From positions 1 to 64,000 of the forward strand of contig NZ_CP139302.1 in assembly GCF_034092375.1 (NCBI RefSeq): a stretch of DNA of 64,000 nt, read 5' to 3'. Shown in pieces: positions 9,241 to 17,494 of the stretch (position 1 is its first letter; each line of letters opens with the position of its first letter). The notes under the pieces were generated by a model. It was given only the letters and a program-made list of their open reading frames with translations. It was not told the origin of the DNA and did no database searches. Position numbers and translations under genes: made by a program. The DNA comes from Prochlorococcus sp. MIT 1300 (lineage in GTDB: Bacteria; Cyanobacteriota; Cyanobacteriia; PCC-6307; Cyanobiaceae).

Positions 9241-9510
9241 ATGGAGCGCTTTGTACTTTTTGGGACATACTGTGAGAATGCACTTGAAAAGCGTGGCCCT
9301 TTTCGGGATCAACACCTTAAAAGACTTAATACTCTTAAGCAGAAAGGAACACTCATCACCCTTGGTCCAACTAAGTGCACTAGATATGTTTTTGGGATTT
9401 TTGAGGCAACCAATGTTGAGACTGTTCAACAGCTTGTTGAAGAAGACGTTTACTGGAAGGAAGGCATTTGGACCTCTGCTGAGGTTTATCCCTGGGTCCA
9501 GGCCTTTTGA
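9241..9510 (+). CDS. YciI-like protein
   Basis: An 89-residue protein with the YciI ferredoxin-like fold signature: FVLFGTYCENALEKR at the start, RDQHLKRLNTLKQKGTLITLGP with the conserved His, and FEATNVETVQQLVEEDVYWKEGIW in which Asp precedes the last strand. Family members are small dimeric proteins, some acting as enzymes on chlorinated aromatics, but most have no known role. The last 25 bases overlap the convergent cytochrome gene. Confidence 0.8.
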   Translation: MERFVLFGTYCENALEKRGPFRDQHLKRLNTLKQKGTLITLGPTKCTRYVFGIFEATNVETVQQLVEEDVYWKEGIWTSAEVYPWVQAF

Positions 9511-9890
9511 GCTTGACTCCATATCCAATCAGCAACAAGTTGATCACCTCCCTCGCCAAGGACTTCTTCATAGCTAGACATACTTCCTATCCCTTCTCGA
9601 GCAATTTTTGCAATAGCTTCTGGGTTATCTAATCCACGTTTTTGTAAAGCTTCAAGTCTAAGGGTTTTACTTCGTCTGATGACATTTCCTCCATTTATAT
9701 GGCAACCTGAACAGTGTTGTATGAAAAGAGTCTCACCCTGAGAAGCTTCTAAGGCAAGACTGTTGAAGGGAGAGGTTAAAAAAACTGCAATAAATATTGC
9801 CAGTCTTAAAGTTTTTAGGAGTTGCTCTTTAAGAGGGATACTTGATTTTTTGAGTTGGTGCATAAGAAAATTGAAAGTAAATGCCTTCAT
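9486..9890 (-). CDS. c-type cytochrome, c6-like
   Basis: A soluble one-haem cytochrome. The 134-residue precursor has a basic N-terminus and hydrophobic core ending near SLALEA, an export signal to the thylakoid lumen or periplasm. The haem motif CSGCH follows near residue 60, with Met in the IGSMSSYEEVLG region as likely sixth ligand. The mature part follows the cytochrome c6 pattern (CxxCHxxGGNVI, KTLRLEAL, final W), but with a c6B/C-like middle, so it may not replace plastocyanin as a photosystem I donor. A second ATG at residue 10 (9863) is an alternative start. Its 3' end overlaps the YciI gene by 25 bases. Confidence 0.85.
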   Translation of the reverse strand: MKAFTFNFLMHQLKKSSIPLKEQLLKTLRLAIFIAVFLTSPFNSLALEASQGETLFIQHCSGCHINGGNVIRRSKTLRLEALQKRGLDNPEAIAKIAREGIGSMSSYEEVLGEGGDQLVADWIWSQAQKAWTQG

Positions 9891-10099
9891 TAGCTAATCA
9901 TCCTAATGGTCTAATGGGTTATTTTAATGTTATGTATGTGCTCTAATCTAGTCGCAGTGCATCTAGGCTGGTATCTGGCTCTATTTTGAGCTGAAGATAA
10001 AAGTGCAGTTTGATCGGGGAATTAGTTGTATTTAACTTTCTTCTTGCTAAGCCTTCTCCTATCCTTAGCAGAGAGCTGTTAGTAATTAATTTTTAAGCT

Positions 10100-10630
10100 A
10101 TGTCAGAAAAAGATCTTCAGAGATTTCTTCATAAGGTTGAGCAGCTAAAGCAAATGACTAATTCATTAGATGAAGTTGATGGACGACGTGAGCTTTTAGC
10201 TAGTTGCGTGAATCACAATCAAGTGATTGAACTGGCTAGATCTTGGGGGTATGAAATTGGACGAAGGTGGGGTGAAAAAGATCTAATTCCTCAGGAACTT
10301 TCAATTGAGGGACTGATAAAGTCTTGTAGAAGACAAAAAGGCGATGAATCAAAACATATCATTCATCAAGGCGATACATGGAGATTGGAATTAGTTCAAT
10401 CCTTTGCTGCTTCCAGTCCTCAGGGGTTTTGGTATGACCAGTTAGAACATGAATGGATTTTGTTGCTTAGAGGTAGTGCAACAATAAAATTCAAAGACCC
10501 TGAGTTACTTTTAGAACTTAATGTTGGAGACCAGCTTCATTTGCCCCCTCATCGCTTACACCGAGTTGAACGTACTGATCCTTTGCCTGGAACATTATGG
10601 TTAACACTTTTTTGGGAAGCTAAAAACTAA
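10100..10630 (+). CDS. Nif11-domain and cupin fusion protein
   Basis: A 176-residue cytoplasmic protein in two parts. Residues 1-60 match the Nif11 domain (MSEKDLQRFLHKVEQL, then ELARSWGYEIG). This helical module is also the leader of some ribosomal peptide natural products. Residues about 85-172 form a cupin barrel with EHEWILLLRGSATIKF, LNVGDQLHLPPHRLHRVE and a final strand TLWLTLFW, retaining His and Glu positions of the metal-binding cupin motifs. No GG cleavage site separates the parts, so it is unlikely to be a peptide precursor. The function is unknown. It is a lone gene with a small terminator behind it. Confidence 0.75.
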   Translation: MSEKDLQRFLHKVEQLKQMTNSLDEVDGRRELLASCVNHNQVIELARSWGYEIGRRWGEKDLIPQELSIEGLIKSCRRQKGDESKHIIHQGDTWRLELVQSFAASSPQGFWYDQLEHEWILLLRGSATIKFKDPELLLELNVGDQLHLPPHRLHRVERTDPLPGTLWLTLFWEAKN

Positions 10631-10657
10631 TTTGACTTACTTAACTTTCTTGCATTA

Positions 10658-10673
10658 AAAGGCTTAGGCCTTT
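10658..10673. terminator. Weak two-way terminator-like hairpin
   Basis: AAAGGC (10658-10663) pairs with GCCTTT (10668-10673) around TTAG. It lies between the convergent ends of the Nif11-cupin gene and the hypothetical gene at 10714. The stem has only six pairs and T-tracts on both strands are short, so it would be a weak terminator. Confidence 0.45.
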
Positions 10674-10713
10674 ATTCCTTAATCTTATTGGATTGATAAT
10701 ATTGTGTTTTAAA

Positions 10714-11031
10714 TTAATCTTCAGAATTATCACGCATTTCTTGAAGGATTAGATCTAGTTGATCAAATGGATCAGCATCAATTTCCTCCTTTTTAGTAGT
10801 AGAGCTTTTGCTGTCTGTCCAGGAAGCTTCTATTTCACACAAGCATTGAGCGACACCTGCAATTCCCTTATGGCAGTACTCTTCTTTAAGGGAATCTAGG
10901 ATTGAAGACATTCTTGTAGAACTTGATTGAAGGCTTAGCCCTAGGTCTGCTTGAGAACGTCCATGATGCCTTAACCAATCTTTTAGAAAAACTGAAAGGT
11001 CTTTTTCGATTTGAGAGGACCAATTAGACAT
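10714..11031 (-). CDS. Conserved-looking hypothetical protein
   Basis: A 105-residue acidic cytoplasmic protein that I cannot place in a named family. The first 60 residues look helical (DLSVFLKDWLRHHGRSQADLG, then STRMSSILDSLKEEY) and resemble a helix-turn-helix in spacing, but not enough to claim DNA binding. The C-terminal third is polar and ends in a Leu-rich acidic helix (FDQLDLILQEMR). There is no signal peptide or membrane segment. Convergent with the Nif11-cupin gene. The 288 bases between this gene and the sigma factor (11032-11319) show no feature I can support. Confidence 0.6.
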   Translation of the reverse strand: MSNWSSQIEKDLSVFLKDWLRHHGRSQADLGLSLQSSSTRMSSILDSLKEEYCHKGIAGVAQCLCEIEASWTDSKSSTTKKEEIDADPFDQLDLILQEMRDNSED

Positions 11032-11319
11032 TGCGTAAAAGATCGAAAACTTAGTATTTGGCGGAATAGAAATTTATCTCTAATTAGAAATCGTAAATGA
11101 AACCTATAAGACAACTATTCAATAGATATTACCAAGCGAATTGTCTAGTTGCAAGATGATTGATTTCATTAACTGTACTCTTTGATCTTTGTGGGGGCTC
11201 TTAAGAAGGGGGGTGAAAAATTGAGATGATAGAAAATACTTTTTAGAGTTTGAGTATTTAGGCGGGTAATGATATCTCTATAAGAAGCATAGGTGACTAA
11301 GCCTTTTGGTTCTTAGATT

Positions 11320-12246
11320 TTAAGCGTTGTTTTCAACAATTCCTCTTTGTATTCCTGTTTTTCTAAGTTTTCTAAGAGCTCTTTGTACCACTTGCCTGCA
11401 ATACTCCCTACTGCAATTCATATGTCTTGCTACCTCTGCAAGGGTCCTCCATTCATTAGAACCATCTAGTCCAAATCGGAGAGTGACTATTGTCAGTTCT
11501 TTGGGAGTTAGGTTCGATTGATTTAGTAGATCCCAGGCCGAAGCACTTCTTTCTGCAATTTCTGCTAGTTCCATTGGAGGAAGTTCTTCGCTAGGAAGTA
11601 GATCGACTAGCTCAGAGGGATCAGATTTTGACTTGACAACTCCTTGGAGACTTACGGTTATGCTACGCATCTCACAGGCGAGCAAATCTTCTACTTCTTC
11701 AATTGGAAGTCTCAAGGATGTGGCTAATTGGTCTGAAGTGGGAGCCAATCCATTGCTTTGCATGAGTTTGGACTTTGCCGACCTTAGTTTTGTGAGTTTT
11801 TCATTGACGTTTACAGGTATACGAATAGTCCTACTTTGAGTGGAGAGAGCTCTATTAAGACCTTGTCTTATCCACCAATATGCGTAGGTAGAGAAGCGGT
11901 GCCCGCGCTTGGGATCATATTTTTCTACAGCTCTAGTTAAGCCAAGTGTTCCTTCTTGGATTAGGTCGAGCAGTTCTAAACCTTTACCTTGATATCGTTT
12001 TGCGAGATTTACTACAAGCCGAAGGTTTGCAGTGATCATTTGACTTTTAGCTTTTTCTCCTAGACGAATTATCCTTCGCTCTTCAGCTGAAAAGTGCTCT
12101 TTCTGGGCTTTCTCCTCATTGGTTTGGTTGCGGTTGGTTATAGCAACCATGGCCTGAACTTTTCGTCCCATTGTGAGCTCTTGCTCGGGCGTTAGAAGTT
12201 TATGCCGCCCAATCTCACTGAGATAAGCACTCAAAGAACTTCCCAT
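11320..12246 (-). CDS. Group 2 RNA polymerase sigma factor (RpoD/SigA-like)
   Basis: A non-essential-type sigma-70 of 308 residues. It starts directly at region 1.2 (SAYLSEIGRHKLLTPEQEL), lacking region 1.1. Region 2 contains the core-binding and promoter -10 reading segments (DLIQEGTLGLTRAVEKYDP, FSTYAYWWIRQGLNRAL), region 3 follows (RIPVNVNEKLTKLR), and region 4.2 is the -35-binding helix-turn-helix (TLAEVARHMNCSREYCRQVV). Cyanobacteria carry several such factors for stress, light and nutrient responses. The ATG start is clear. It lies 100 bases after hisIE on the same strand and could have its own promoter there. Confidence 0.93.
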   Translation of the reverse strand: MGSSLSAYLSEIGRHKLLTPEQELTMGRKVQAMVAITNRNQTNEEKAQKEHFSAEERRIIRLGEKAKSQMITANLRLVVNLAKRYQGKGLELLDLIQEGTLGLTRAVEKYDPKRGHRFSTYAYWWIRQGLNRALSTQSRTIRIPVNVNEKLTKLRSAKSKLMQSNGLAPTSDQLATSLRLPIEEVEDLLACEMRSITVSLQGVVKSKSDPSELVDLLPSEELPPMELAEIAERSASAWDLLNQSNLTPKELTIVTLRFGLDGSNEWRTLAEVARHMNCSREYCRQVVQRALRKLRKTGIQRGIVENNA

Positions 12247-12346
12247 TAGGAACTCTCGCCTTATTTGAAGTTAGACGCAAAATGTTTTGATTTTTATTGT
12301 GTAAGAAAGAGTTCGGAATTCATTATTTTTACTTTATTCAGAGGTT

Positions 12347-13027
12347 TTACTGGGATTCCTTGTGCCTTCGAGGCCCTCCTCTCCTTTGCGTGAGCACACT
12401 AAGTACATCTCTCCATGAAACACCGTGGTTAGAAAGAGCAACTTGTATGTGAAAAAGAAGGTCAGCCGCCTCATTTGCTATTGATTGAGCATCATCGTCT
12501 TTGCAAGCCATAACAAATTCGACACTTTCCTCGCCAATTTTTTTTAAGATTTTATTATCTCCTTTGTTCAAAAGGTGGTTTGTATAGCTACCTGCTTCAG
12601 GGTTGCAACGCCTTTGTTCAATAAGCTTGAATAACTCACTACATGCATCTGCTGGAGGCTGAAGTGCATTAGATCCTCCATTAGTTCTTTGCTCGCCTTC
12701 TTCGAAGAAGCAGCTTCGAGCACCTGTGTGGCATGCAACGGAACCGACTTGATCGATAGTTAGCAAAATCACATCAGCATCACAGTCGTATCTGATTCCT
12801 TTAAGTATTTGCTTGTGCCCACTAGTAGCACCTTTGTGCCATAACTCTTTTCGAGAACGACTCCAGTAGTGCACTTCTCCACTCTCAATTGTGCGCTCTA
12901 TTGCCAATCGGTTCATCCAAGCAACCATCAGTACAGCACCATCAAGCCAGTCCTGTGTTACAGCAGGAATTAGGCCGTCTTGGTTGAAACGGAGTTGGTT
13001 GATGAAGCCTGTGCCATATTCCTGCAT
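12347..13027 (-). CDS. hisI: Bifunctional phosphoribosyl-AMP cyclohydrolase / phosphoribosyl-ATP pyrophosphatase
   Basis: Carries out steps 2 and 3 of histidine synthesis. Residues about 1-115 are the HisI domain (AVLMVAWMNRLAIERT, then the metal-binding YDCDADVILLTIDQVGSVACHTG with conserved Cys and His). Residues about 125-215 are the HisE domain (LLNKGDNKILKKIGEESVEFVMACK, NEAADLLFHIQVAL with the acidic pyrophosphatase residues). The 226-residue length matches the fused HisIE enzyme. The gene is also written hisIE. It is divergent from the PTPS-like gene with a 64-base gap. Confidence 0.97.
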   Translation of the reverse strand: MQEYGTGFINQLRFNQDGLIPAVTQDWLDGAVLMVAWMNRLAIERTIESGEVHYWSRSRKELWHKGATSGHKQILKGIRYDCDADVILLTIDQVGSVACHTGARSCFFEEGEQRTNGGSNALQPPADACSELFKLIEQRRCNPEAGSYTNHLLNKGDNKILKKIGEESVEFVMACKDDDAQSIANEAADLLFHIQVALSNHGVSWRDVLSVLTQRRGGPRRHKESQ

Positions 13028-13091
13028 GTGTCCTCAAATTAAGCTGGATTGTGAATTAGAACTTTTCTTAGTTTCCTCGAGCAACTAATTG

Positions 13092-13586
13092 ATGTCCATA
13101 CCATCTTTCGGATATACCTGCCGCAAACACTTTGACCGGTACCCTTGTTGTCATAGGCAATGGAAACATCCCGGTCATTGTAGGTTTGTTCATGGTTATA
13201 GCCGTAGCTTCACTTTTTGGTTTGCTGCAAGAGAACTTGACGTCTATGGATTTGTTGTCGATTTTTCGAGTCTCAAACCTTTAGAACAAAAACTCAGAAA
13301 TCAGTTTGATCATACTTTTTTAATTAATGCAGATGATCCGTTGCTATTGGAATGGAGGAAGTTGCATGAAGAAGGTGCATTAGATCTTCGGGTTATGGAA
13401 AATGTAGGAATGGAGGCTAGCGCTCAGCTTGTATGGGGTTGGGCAAATTCTCTTTTGTTTGATAGAGATGCTGGCCGAACGTGTTGCTGGCAGGTTGAAG
13501 CATCTGAGGATGATATAAATTCTGCTTCTTATGAGGCAATCCCAAGCTGGTTTCAATCTGAGAACCCTTTAATTACAGAAACTTGA
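13092..13586 (+). CDS. 6-pyruvoyl-tetrahydropterin synthase / QueD-like protein
   Basis: A 164-residue T-fold protein of the PTPS/QueD superfamily, which acts on dihydroneopterin triphosphate in pterin or queuosine synthesis. It shows a Cys-His motif (CCHRQWKHPGHC), then CRFVHGYSRSFTFWF, GFVVDFSSLKPLEQKL (family signature) and FDHTFLIN with the catalytic-site His. The zinc motif in classical members is HGH; here it reads HGY. This variant may define a subfamily, so the reaction is uncertain. A TTG one codon upstream is possible, but the ATG at 13092 is the better start. Confidence 0.75.
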   Translation: MSIPSFGYTCRKHFDRYPCCHRQWKHPGHCRFVHGYSRSFTFWFAARELDVYGFVVDFSSLKPLEQKLRNQFDHTFLINADDPLLLEWRKLHEEGALDLRVMENVGMEASAQLVWGWANSLLFDRDAGRTCCWQVEASEDDINSASYEAIPSWFQSENPLITET

Positions 13587-13601
13587 CTCTTTATTGTTAC
13601 T

Positions 13602-13739
13602 GTGGCTGAAGAAGTCAAGGCTTTTGGAAATCGTTTACACCAATATTGCTTTTTCTATTTAATTTCAACTTGGCCCGATAGTATAGGCAATCCCTGGAAT
13701 ACCTTAATGCATTATTTACGAATAAAAGAGAATATTTGA
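13602..13739 (+). CDS. Candidate small protein (45 aa) behind the PTPS-like gene
   Basis: A GTG-initiated 45-codon ORF beginning 15 bases after the stop of the PTPS-like gene. Its product (AEEVKAFGNRLHQYCFFYLI, then STWPDSIGNPWNTLMHYLR) is rich in Trp, Tyr, Pro and Asn and does not look like random translation. There is no family I can name, no signal peptide and no clear Shine-Dalgarno site. It could be a true small protein or the remnant of a longer one. The convergent clpB ends 60 bases later. Confidence 0.35.
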   Translation: MAEEVKAFGNRLHQYCFFYLISTWPDSIGNPWNTLMHYLRIKENI

Positions 13740-13798
13740 AGGCAGTCTTATGGAAACTAGCTTCTTATATTCTCATACATTAGTCAATTTTTCCGCTA

Positions 13799-16390
13799 TC
13801 AGCTAATTCTCAACTTTTCTCCCTCACTTACTACATTTATTCTTGCACCTGGAGGGTAGTTTCCCTTGAGTATTTCTTTAGCTATGGGGGTCTCCAAGTA
13901 TCTTTGAATGACTCTTTTTAGAGGTCTTGCTCCATAGATAGGATCGTAGCCTTTATTTGATATCCATAGTATGGCTTCTTCAGATATCTCAAGGGTCAAA
14001 TTCTTGTCTTTTAGCCTATCCCCTAAATTGCAAATTTGCATGGTAACTATTTTCGAAATGTCTGCCTTGTTAAGACTCTGAAAGATAATGGACTCATCAA
14101 GTCTGTTTAGGAATTCTGGCTTGAATTGTCTTCGCAGAGCAGTATTTACAAGATCTTGCATTTGAGCATATTTTTCTTGGTCCCCTCCCAATTCTATAAT
14201 TGATTCGCTACCAATATTGCTTGTCAAAATAATTACCGCGTTTGTGAAATTGACTGTCTTTCCTTGGCCGTCGGTTACACGCCCATCATCAAGTATTTGA
14301 AGCATCACATTGAATACATCAGAATGCGCCTTTTCTATTTCGTCAAAAAGGATTACGGAGTAAGGTTTTCTTCTTATGGCCTCTGTTAGTTGACCTCCTG
14401 ACTCGTATCCAATGTATCCAGGAGGAGCTCCTATTAACCTGCTTACTGTATGTTTCTCCATATATTCTGACATGTCAATTCTGATCATTGCTCTTTCATC
14501 ATCGAAAAGCTCACTTGCTAAGGCTTTTGAAAGTTCTGTTTTGCCTACTCCTGTTGGACCAAGAAAGAGAAAACTTGATATTGGACGATTCGGATCACTT
14601 AATCCAGCTCGGGATCTTTGAATCGCATCTGCAACAGCAGTAACTGCTTCTTCTTGGCCGATTACTCTTTCATGTAATTTGCTTTCTAGGCTTAATAGTC
14701 TGTCCATCTCTGATTGTATTAATTTTGAGATTGGAATTCCTGTCCATTTTGCAATAACTTCAGCAATGTCATCTTCGCTTACCTCTTCTCGAAGAAGTGA
14801 CTTTTCGCCTTTAACGTTTGATAGGGCTAAGGCTGATTCTTTTTCAGTGAGTTTTGTTTGTAGTTCTACAAGTGTGCCATATTCAAGTTGGGCAGCTTCA
14901 TTCAGGTTATAGTTCCGCTTTGCCTGCTCGACTTGTAATTGGATACGTTCAATTTCTTCTTTTATTGAAGATATGGCATTAATTGCTGTCTTTTCCTTTT
15001 CCCATTGAGAATTTAGAATAGTTTGTTGATTAGATAATTCTTTTAATTCAATTTCTAGTTTGAATAGGCGATTTTTACTAGCTGTATCTGATTCGCGTCC
15101 AAGTGAAAGTTGTTCCATTTGAAGTTGCAATATCTTGCGGTCAATTTCATCTATTTCTTCTGGTTTTGAGGTGATTTCGGTCTTTAATCTTGAGGCGGAC
15201 TCATCTACAAGATCAATTGCTTTGTCTGGGAGGAAACGTTCGGTAATGTAGCGATTACTTAAAATAGCTGCTGCTACAAGAGAGTTATCAGCAATCCTTA
15301 CCCCATGATGAATTTCATAACGTTCTTTTAATCCACGCAGGATAGATATTGTGTCTTCAACTGTAGGTTGATTTATCAGGACTTGTTGAAAGCGTCTCTC
15401 TAGAGCAGCATCTTTTTCAATGTGTTGACGATGCTCATTAATTGTTGTAGCTCCAATACAATGTAGTTCTCCTCTGGCTAGCATTGGTTTTAGGAGATTG
15501 CTTGCATCCATTGAGCCACCAGTAGCACCTGCGCCTACAACAGTATGGATCTCATCAATAAATAGAACTATTTGTCCGTTAGAAGAAATTACTTCTTTTA
15601 GTACTGCCTTTAGTCGTTCTTCGAATTCTCCTCGATATTTAGCTCCAGCTATAAGTGCACCCATATCTAGAGATATTAGTTTTCGATTTTGTAAAGCTGT
15701 TGGTACATCTCCATTTACAATCCTTTGAGCAAGTCCTTCTACAATTGCAGTCTTGCCCACTCCCGGTTCGCCTATTAATACTGGATTGTTTTTTGTTCTT
15801 CTACTCAATATTTGAATCGTTCTGCGGATTTCTTCATCTCTACCGATAACAGGATCTAATTGTCCATTTTTAGCGGCAGAGGTTAGATCTTTCCCATATT
15901 TCTCGAGTGATTCATAGGATATCTCTGGGTTTTGATTGTTTACTTTTTGGCTTCCACGAATCTTTTTAATAGCTCTGTGGAGTTTCTCGTTGTTTAGTCC
16001 TTCTTGAGACAGTAGTACTTTGCAAATCCTCTCATCTGCTAGAAGTGCTATTAGTAGATGTTCTACTGAGATGAAACTATCTTCAAGTCTCTTTTTCCCC
16101 TGTTCTGCTTTCTCTAGAACTTTTATTAGGGATTTTCCAAGGTAAACAGAGTCGGGATCTCTTTGGAGTTTAGGTTGATTACTGATTTGTTTATCTAGAT
16201 TGGTTTTGAGAGAGTTTATTGACACTCCTGAGTCCTTTAGGATTTTTACTATTAGTTCGCTCTCTTCAATAAGTGCAAGCATTAAATGCTCACTTTCAAT
16301 TTGTTGGTGTTTAAGCCTTTGAGCTGCTTGTTGAGCTGAGGTTACTGATGCCCAGGCTCTTTCGGTAAAATCTTCTGCCTTCGGTTGCAT
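13799..16390 (-). CDS. clpB: ATP-dependent chaperone ClpB
   Basis: A hexameric AAA+ disaggregase that works with DnaK to rescue aggregated proteins. All domains are present in 863 residues: the double Clp N-domain (about 1-145, [11 protein letters not shown] and [10 protein letters not shown]), the first AAA+ module with Walker [10 protein letters not shown] and Walker B LFIDEIHT (about 160-390), the long coiled-coil M-domain (about 400-530), and the second AAA+ module with GPTGVGKTE and [10 protein letters not shown] (about 560-860). No IGF/IGL ClpP-binding loop was seen. The ATG start is clear. The 239 bases upstream hold no recognisable CIRCE element. Confidence 0.97.
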   Translation of the reverse strand: MQPKAEDFTERAWASVTSAQQAAQRLKHQQIESEHLMLALIEESELIVKILKDSGVSINSLKTNLDKQISNQPKLQRDPDSVYLGKSLIKVLEKAEQGKKRLEDSFISVEHLLIALLADERICKVLLSQEGLNNEKLHRAIKKIRGSQKVNNQNPEISYESLEKYGKDLTSAAKNGQLDPVIGRDEEIRRTIQILSRRTKNNPVLIGEPGVGKTAIVEGLAQRIVNGDVPTALQNRKLISLDMGALIAGAKYRGEFEERLKAVLKEVISSNGQIVLFIDEIHTVVGAGATGGSMDASNLLKPMLARGELHCIGATTINEHRQHIEKDAALERRFQQVLINQPTVEDTISILRGLKERYEIHHGVRIADNSLVAAAILSNRYITERFLPDKAIDLVDESASRLKTEITSKPEEIDEIDRKILQLQMEQLSLGRESDTASKNRLFKLEIELKELSNQQTILNSQWEKEKTAINAISSIKEEIERIQLQVEQAKRNYNLNEAAQLEYGTLVELQTKLTEKESALALSNVKGEKSLLREEVSEDDIAEVIAKWTGIPISKLIQSEMDRLLSLESKLHERVIGQEEAVTAVADAIQRSRAGLSDPNRPISSFLFLGPTGVGKTELSKALASELFDDERAMIRIDMSEYMEKHTVSRLIGAPPGYIGYESGGQLTEAIRRKPYSVILFDEIEKAHSDVFNVMLQILDDGRVTDGQGKTVNFTNAVIILTSNIGSESIIELGGDQEKYAQMQDLVNTALRRQFKPEFLNRLDESIIFQSLNKADISKIVTMQICNLGDRLKDKNLTLEISEEAILWISNKGYDPIYGARPLKRVIQRYLETPIAKEILKGNYPPGARINVVSEGEKLRIS

Positions 16391-16629
16391 GATGGTGTGT
16401 TTTCTCTTGGTTTAAACCGTACGGCAAGTTTTTTAAATTCTTACTGAGGTAAACCCATCATATTTGTACGGAGTTCTCTCTAATGTGCGGATATCACCCT
16501 TTAAATAATTAATTTAGGGGGCCCTGCAATCTATATAGATAATATTTTTATTCTTAAATAGCAATATAACTTCCTAGGACTTGCTTTGGCTAAAAGGATT
16601 AAATGGGTAAAGCCAGTTACGGTGTAGGT

Positions 16630-16857
16630 TTATTTAGTGTAGGTCTGGCGTATAGGTTTTATGATACTTATAGAGAACCAATCTATTATTCGACTGGCGA
16701 TTGGATCTTCTTTAAGATCTTTTGAAGTAATTTTGAACCCATATGCTAGAGCTGCCTTAATTATAGAGTCTTCATCTTTGCAGTTTTTAAGTTCTCTGCG
16801 TAGTGAATCACTCCTTTCTGCGGATCTTAGGAAATTAGACAACTCTTCTCTGGACAT
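16630..16857 (-). CDS. Stand-alone Nif11-family protein (75 aa)
   Basis: A 75-residue protein whose first 50 residues match the Nif11 domain: MSREELSNFLRSAERSDSL, KNCKDEDSIIKAALAYGFKI, TSKDLKED. The C-terminal 25 residues are hydrophobic-amphipathic (IIDWFSISIIKPI). Nif11 domains serve as leaders of prochlorosin-type lanthipeptides and nitrile hydratase-like leader families. Here no GG or GA cleavage motif precedes a Cys/Ser/Thr-rich core, and no modification enzyme or transporter is nearby. A peptide-precursor role is therefore not supported. It is a lone gene between clpB and petE; the function is unknown. Confidence 0.7.
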   Translation of the reverse strand: MSREELSNFLRSAERSDSLRRELKNCKDEDSIIKAALAYGFKITSKDLKEDPIASRIIDWFSISIIKPIRQTYTK

Positions 16858-16964
16858 AGGATTTTGGGACCTCTGATAACCTTAATGTTTGCAATTACTA
16901 GAAACAGTGTATTCAATATATTGAAGATCATCCAGTTTATTTTGACACTAAAAACAATTATTGC

Positions 16965-17016
16965 AAACAAAAACCTAGTCAAAGCAACCTCTTAAGTGAA
17001 GTTGAGTTTGACTAGG
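16965..17016 (-). terminator. Intrinsic terminator of petE
   Basis: CCTAGTCAAA at 16974-16983 pairs perfectly over 10 bases with TTTGACTAGG at 17007-17016. A CAAC/GTTG helix (16985-16988 with 17001-17004) extends it inward after a small internal bulge. On the minus strand the stem is followed by TTTTTGTTT (complement of 16965-16973). It lies about 75 bases after the petE stop codon. Confidence 0.88.
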
Positions 17017-17089
17017 CTTGGAAGAGTATTTGAGTTTGACTCTTTAGCTTAAGTCCAATAAAGGAAAGAGCTAAATCAATTTGAACGAT

Positions 17090-17449
17090 TTACTGAACCA
17101 CAACTGTGCCTACCATTCCAGCGCCACGATGTGGCTCACAATAAAACTCGTAAGTTCCTGCTGAGGCAAAGGTCTTTTCCCAAGATTCTCCTGGAGCGAA
17201 GGCAAGATCAGGATGGCTCAGCTCTTCATGACCATCAAATACAGCATTGTGAGGGGCTAATTTGTTATTGACGAATTTAACGCTGTCTCCTGCAGAAATC
17301 GTCACACTGCTTGGTTCGAATGCAAGCATGCCAGCATCGGTTCCGAGCTTGACTTCAACGGTGCTTGCTTGGACGGAGGAAACGCTGAATCCCAGTACAA
17401 GTAGTAGTGCGCAGAATCCGGCCGCAAGAGAACGGAACGTAGAAATCAT
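17090..17449 (-). CDS. petE: Plastocyanin
   Basis: Soluble blue-copper protein carrying electrons from cytochrome b6f to photosystem I in the thylakoid lumen. The precursor has a classic signal peptide (basic ISTFRSL, hydrophobic LLLVLGFSV, cleavage after VQA) and a mature part of about 98 residues. All four copper ligands are visible: His in LAPHNAVFD, and Cys, His and Met in [13 protein letters not shown]. The frame opens seven codons earlier at a TTG, but the ATG at 17449 gives the normal signal peptide. Only 45 bases separate it from the SDR gene upstream, yet it has its own strong terminator. Confidence 0.97.
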   Translation of the reverse strand: MISTFRSLAAGFCALLLVLGFSVSSVQASTVEVKLGTDAGMLAFEPSSVTISAGDSVKFVNNKLAPHNAVFDGHEELSHPDLAFAPGESWEKTFASAGTYEFYCEPHRGAGMVGTVVVQ

Positions 17450-17494
17450 GGTTTTTACTATCTCTTGCAATACTTTAGCGCCTGTTAGGGGCTT

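Noticed and set aside
16602-16724. 40-codon plus-strand ORF antisense to the lone Nif11 gene
   Set aside because: Mostly complementary to a better-supported gene; kept only as a note in the Nif11 finding.
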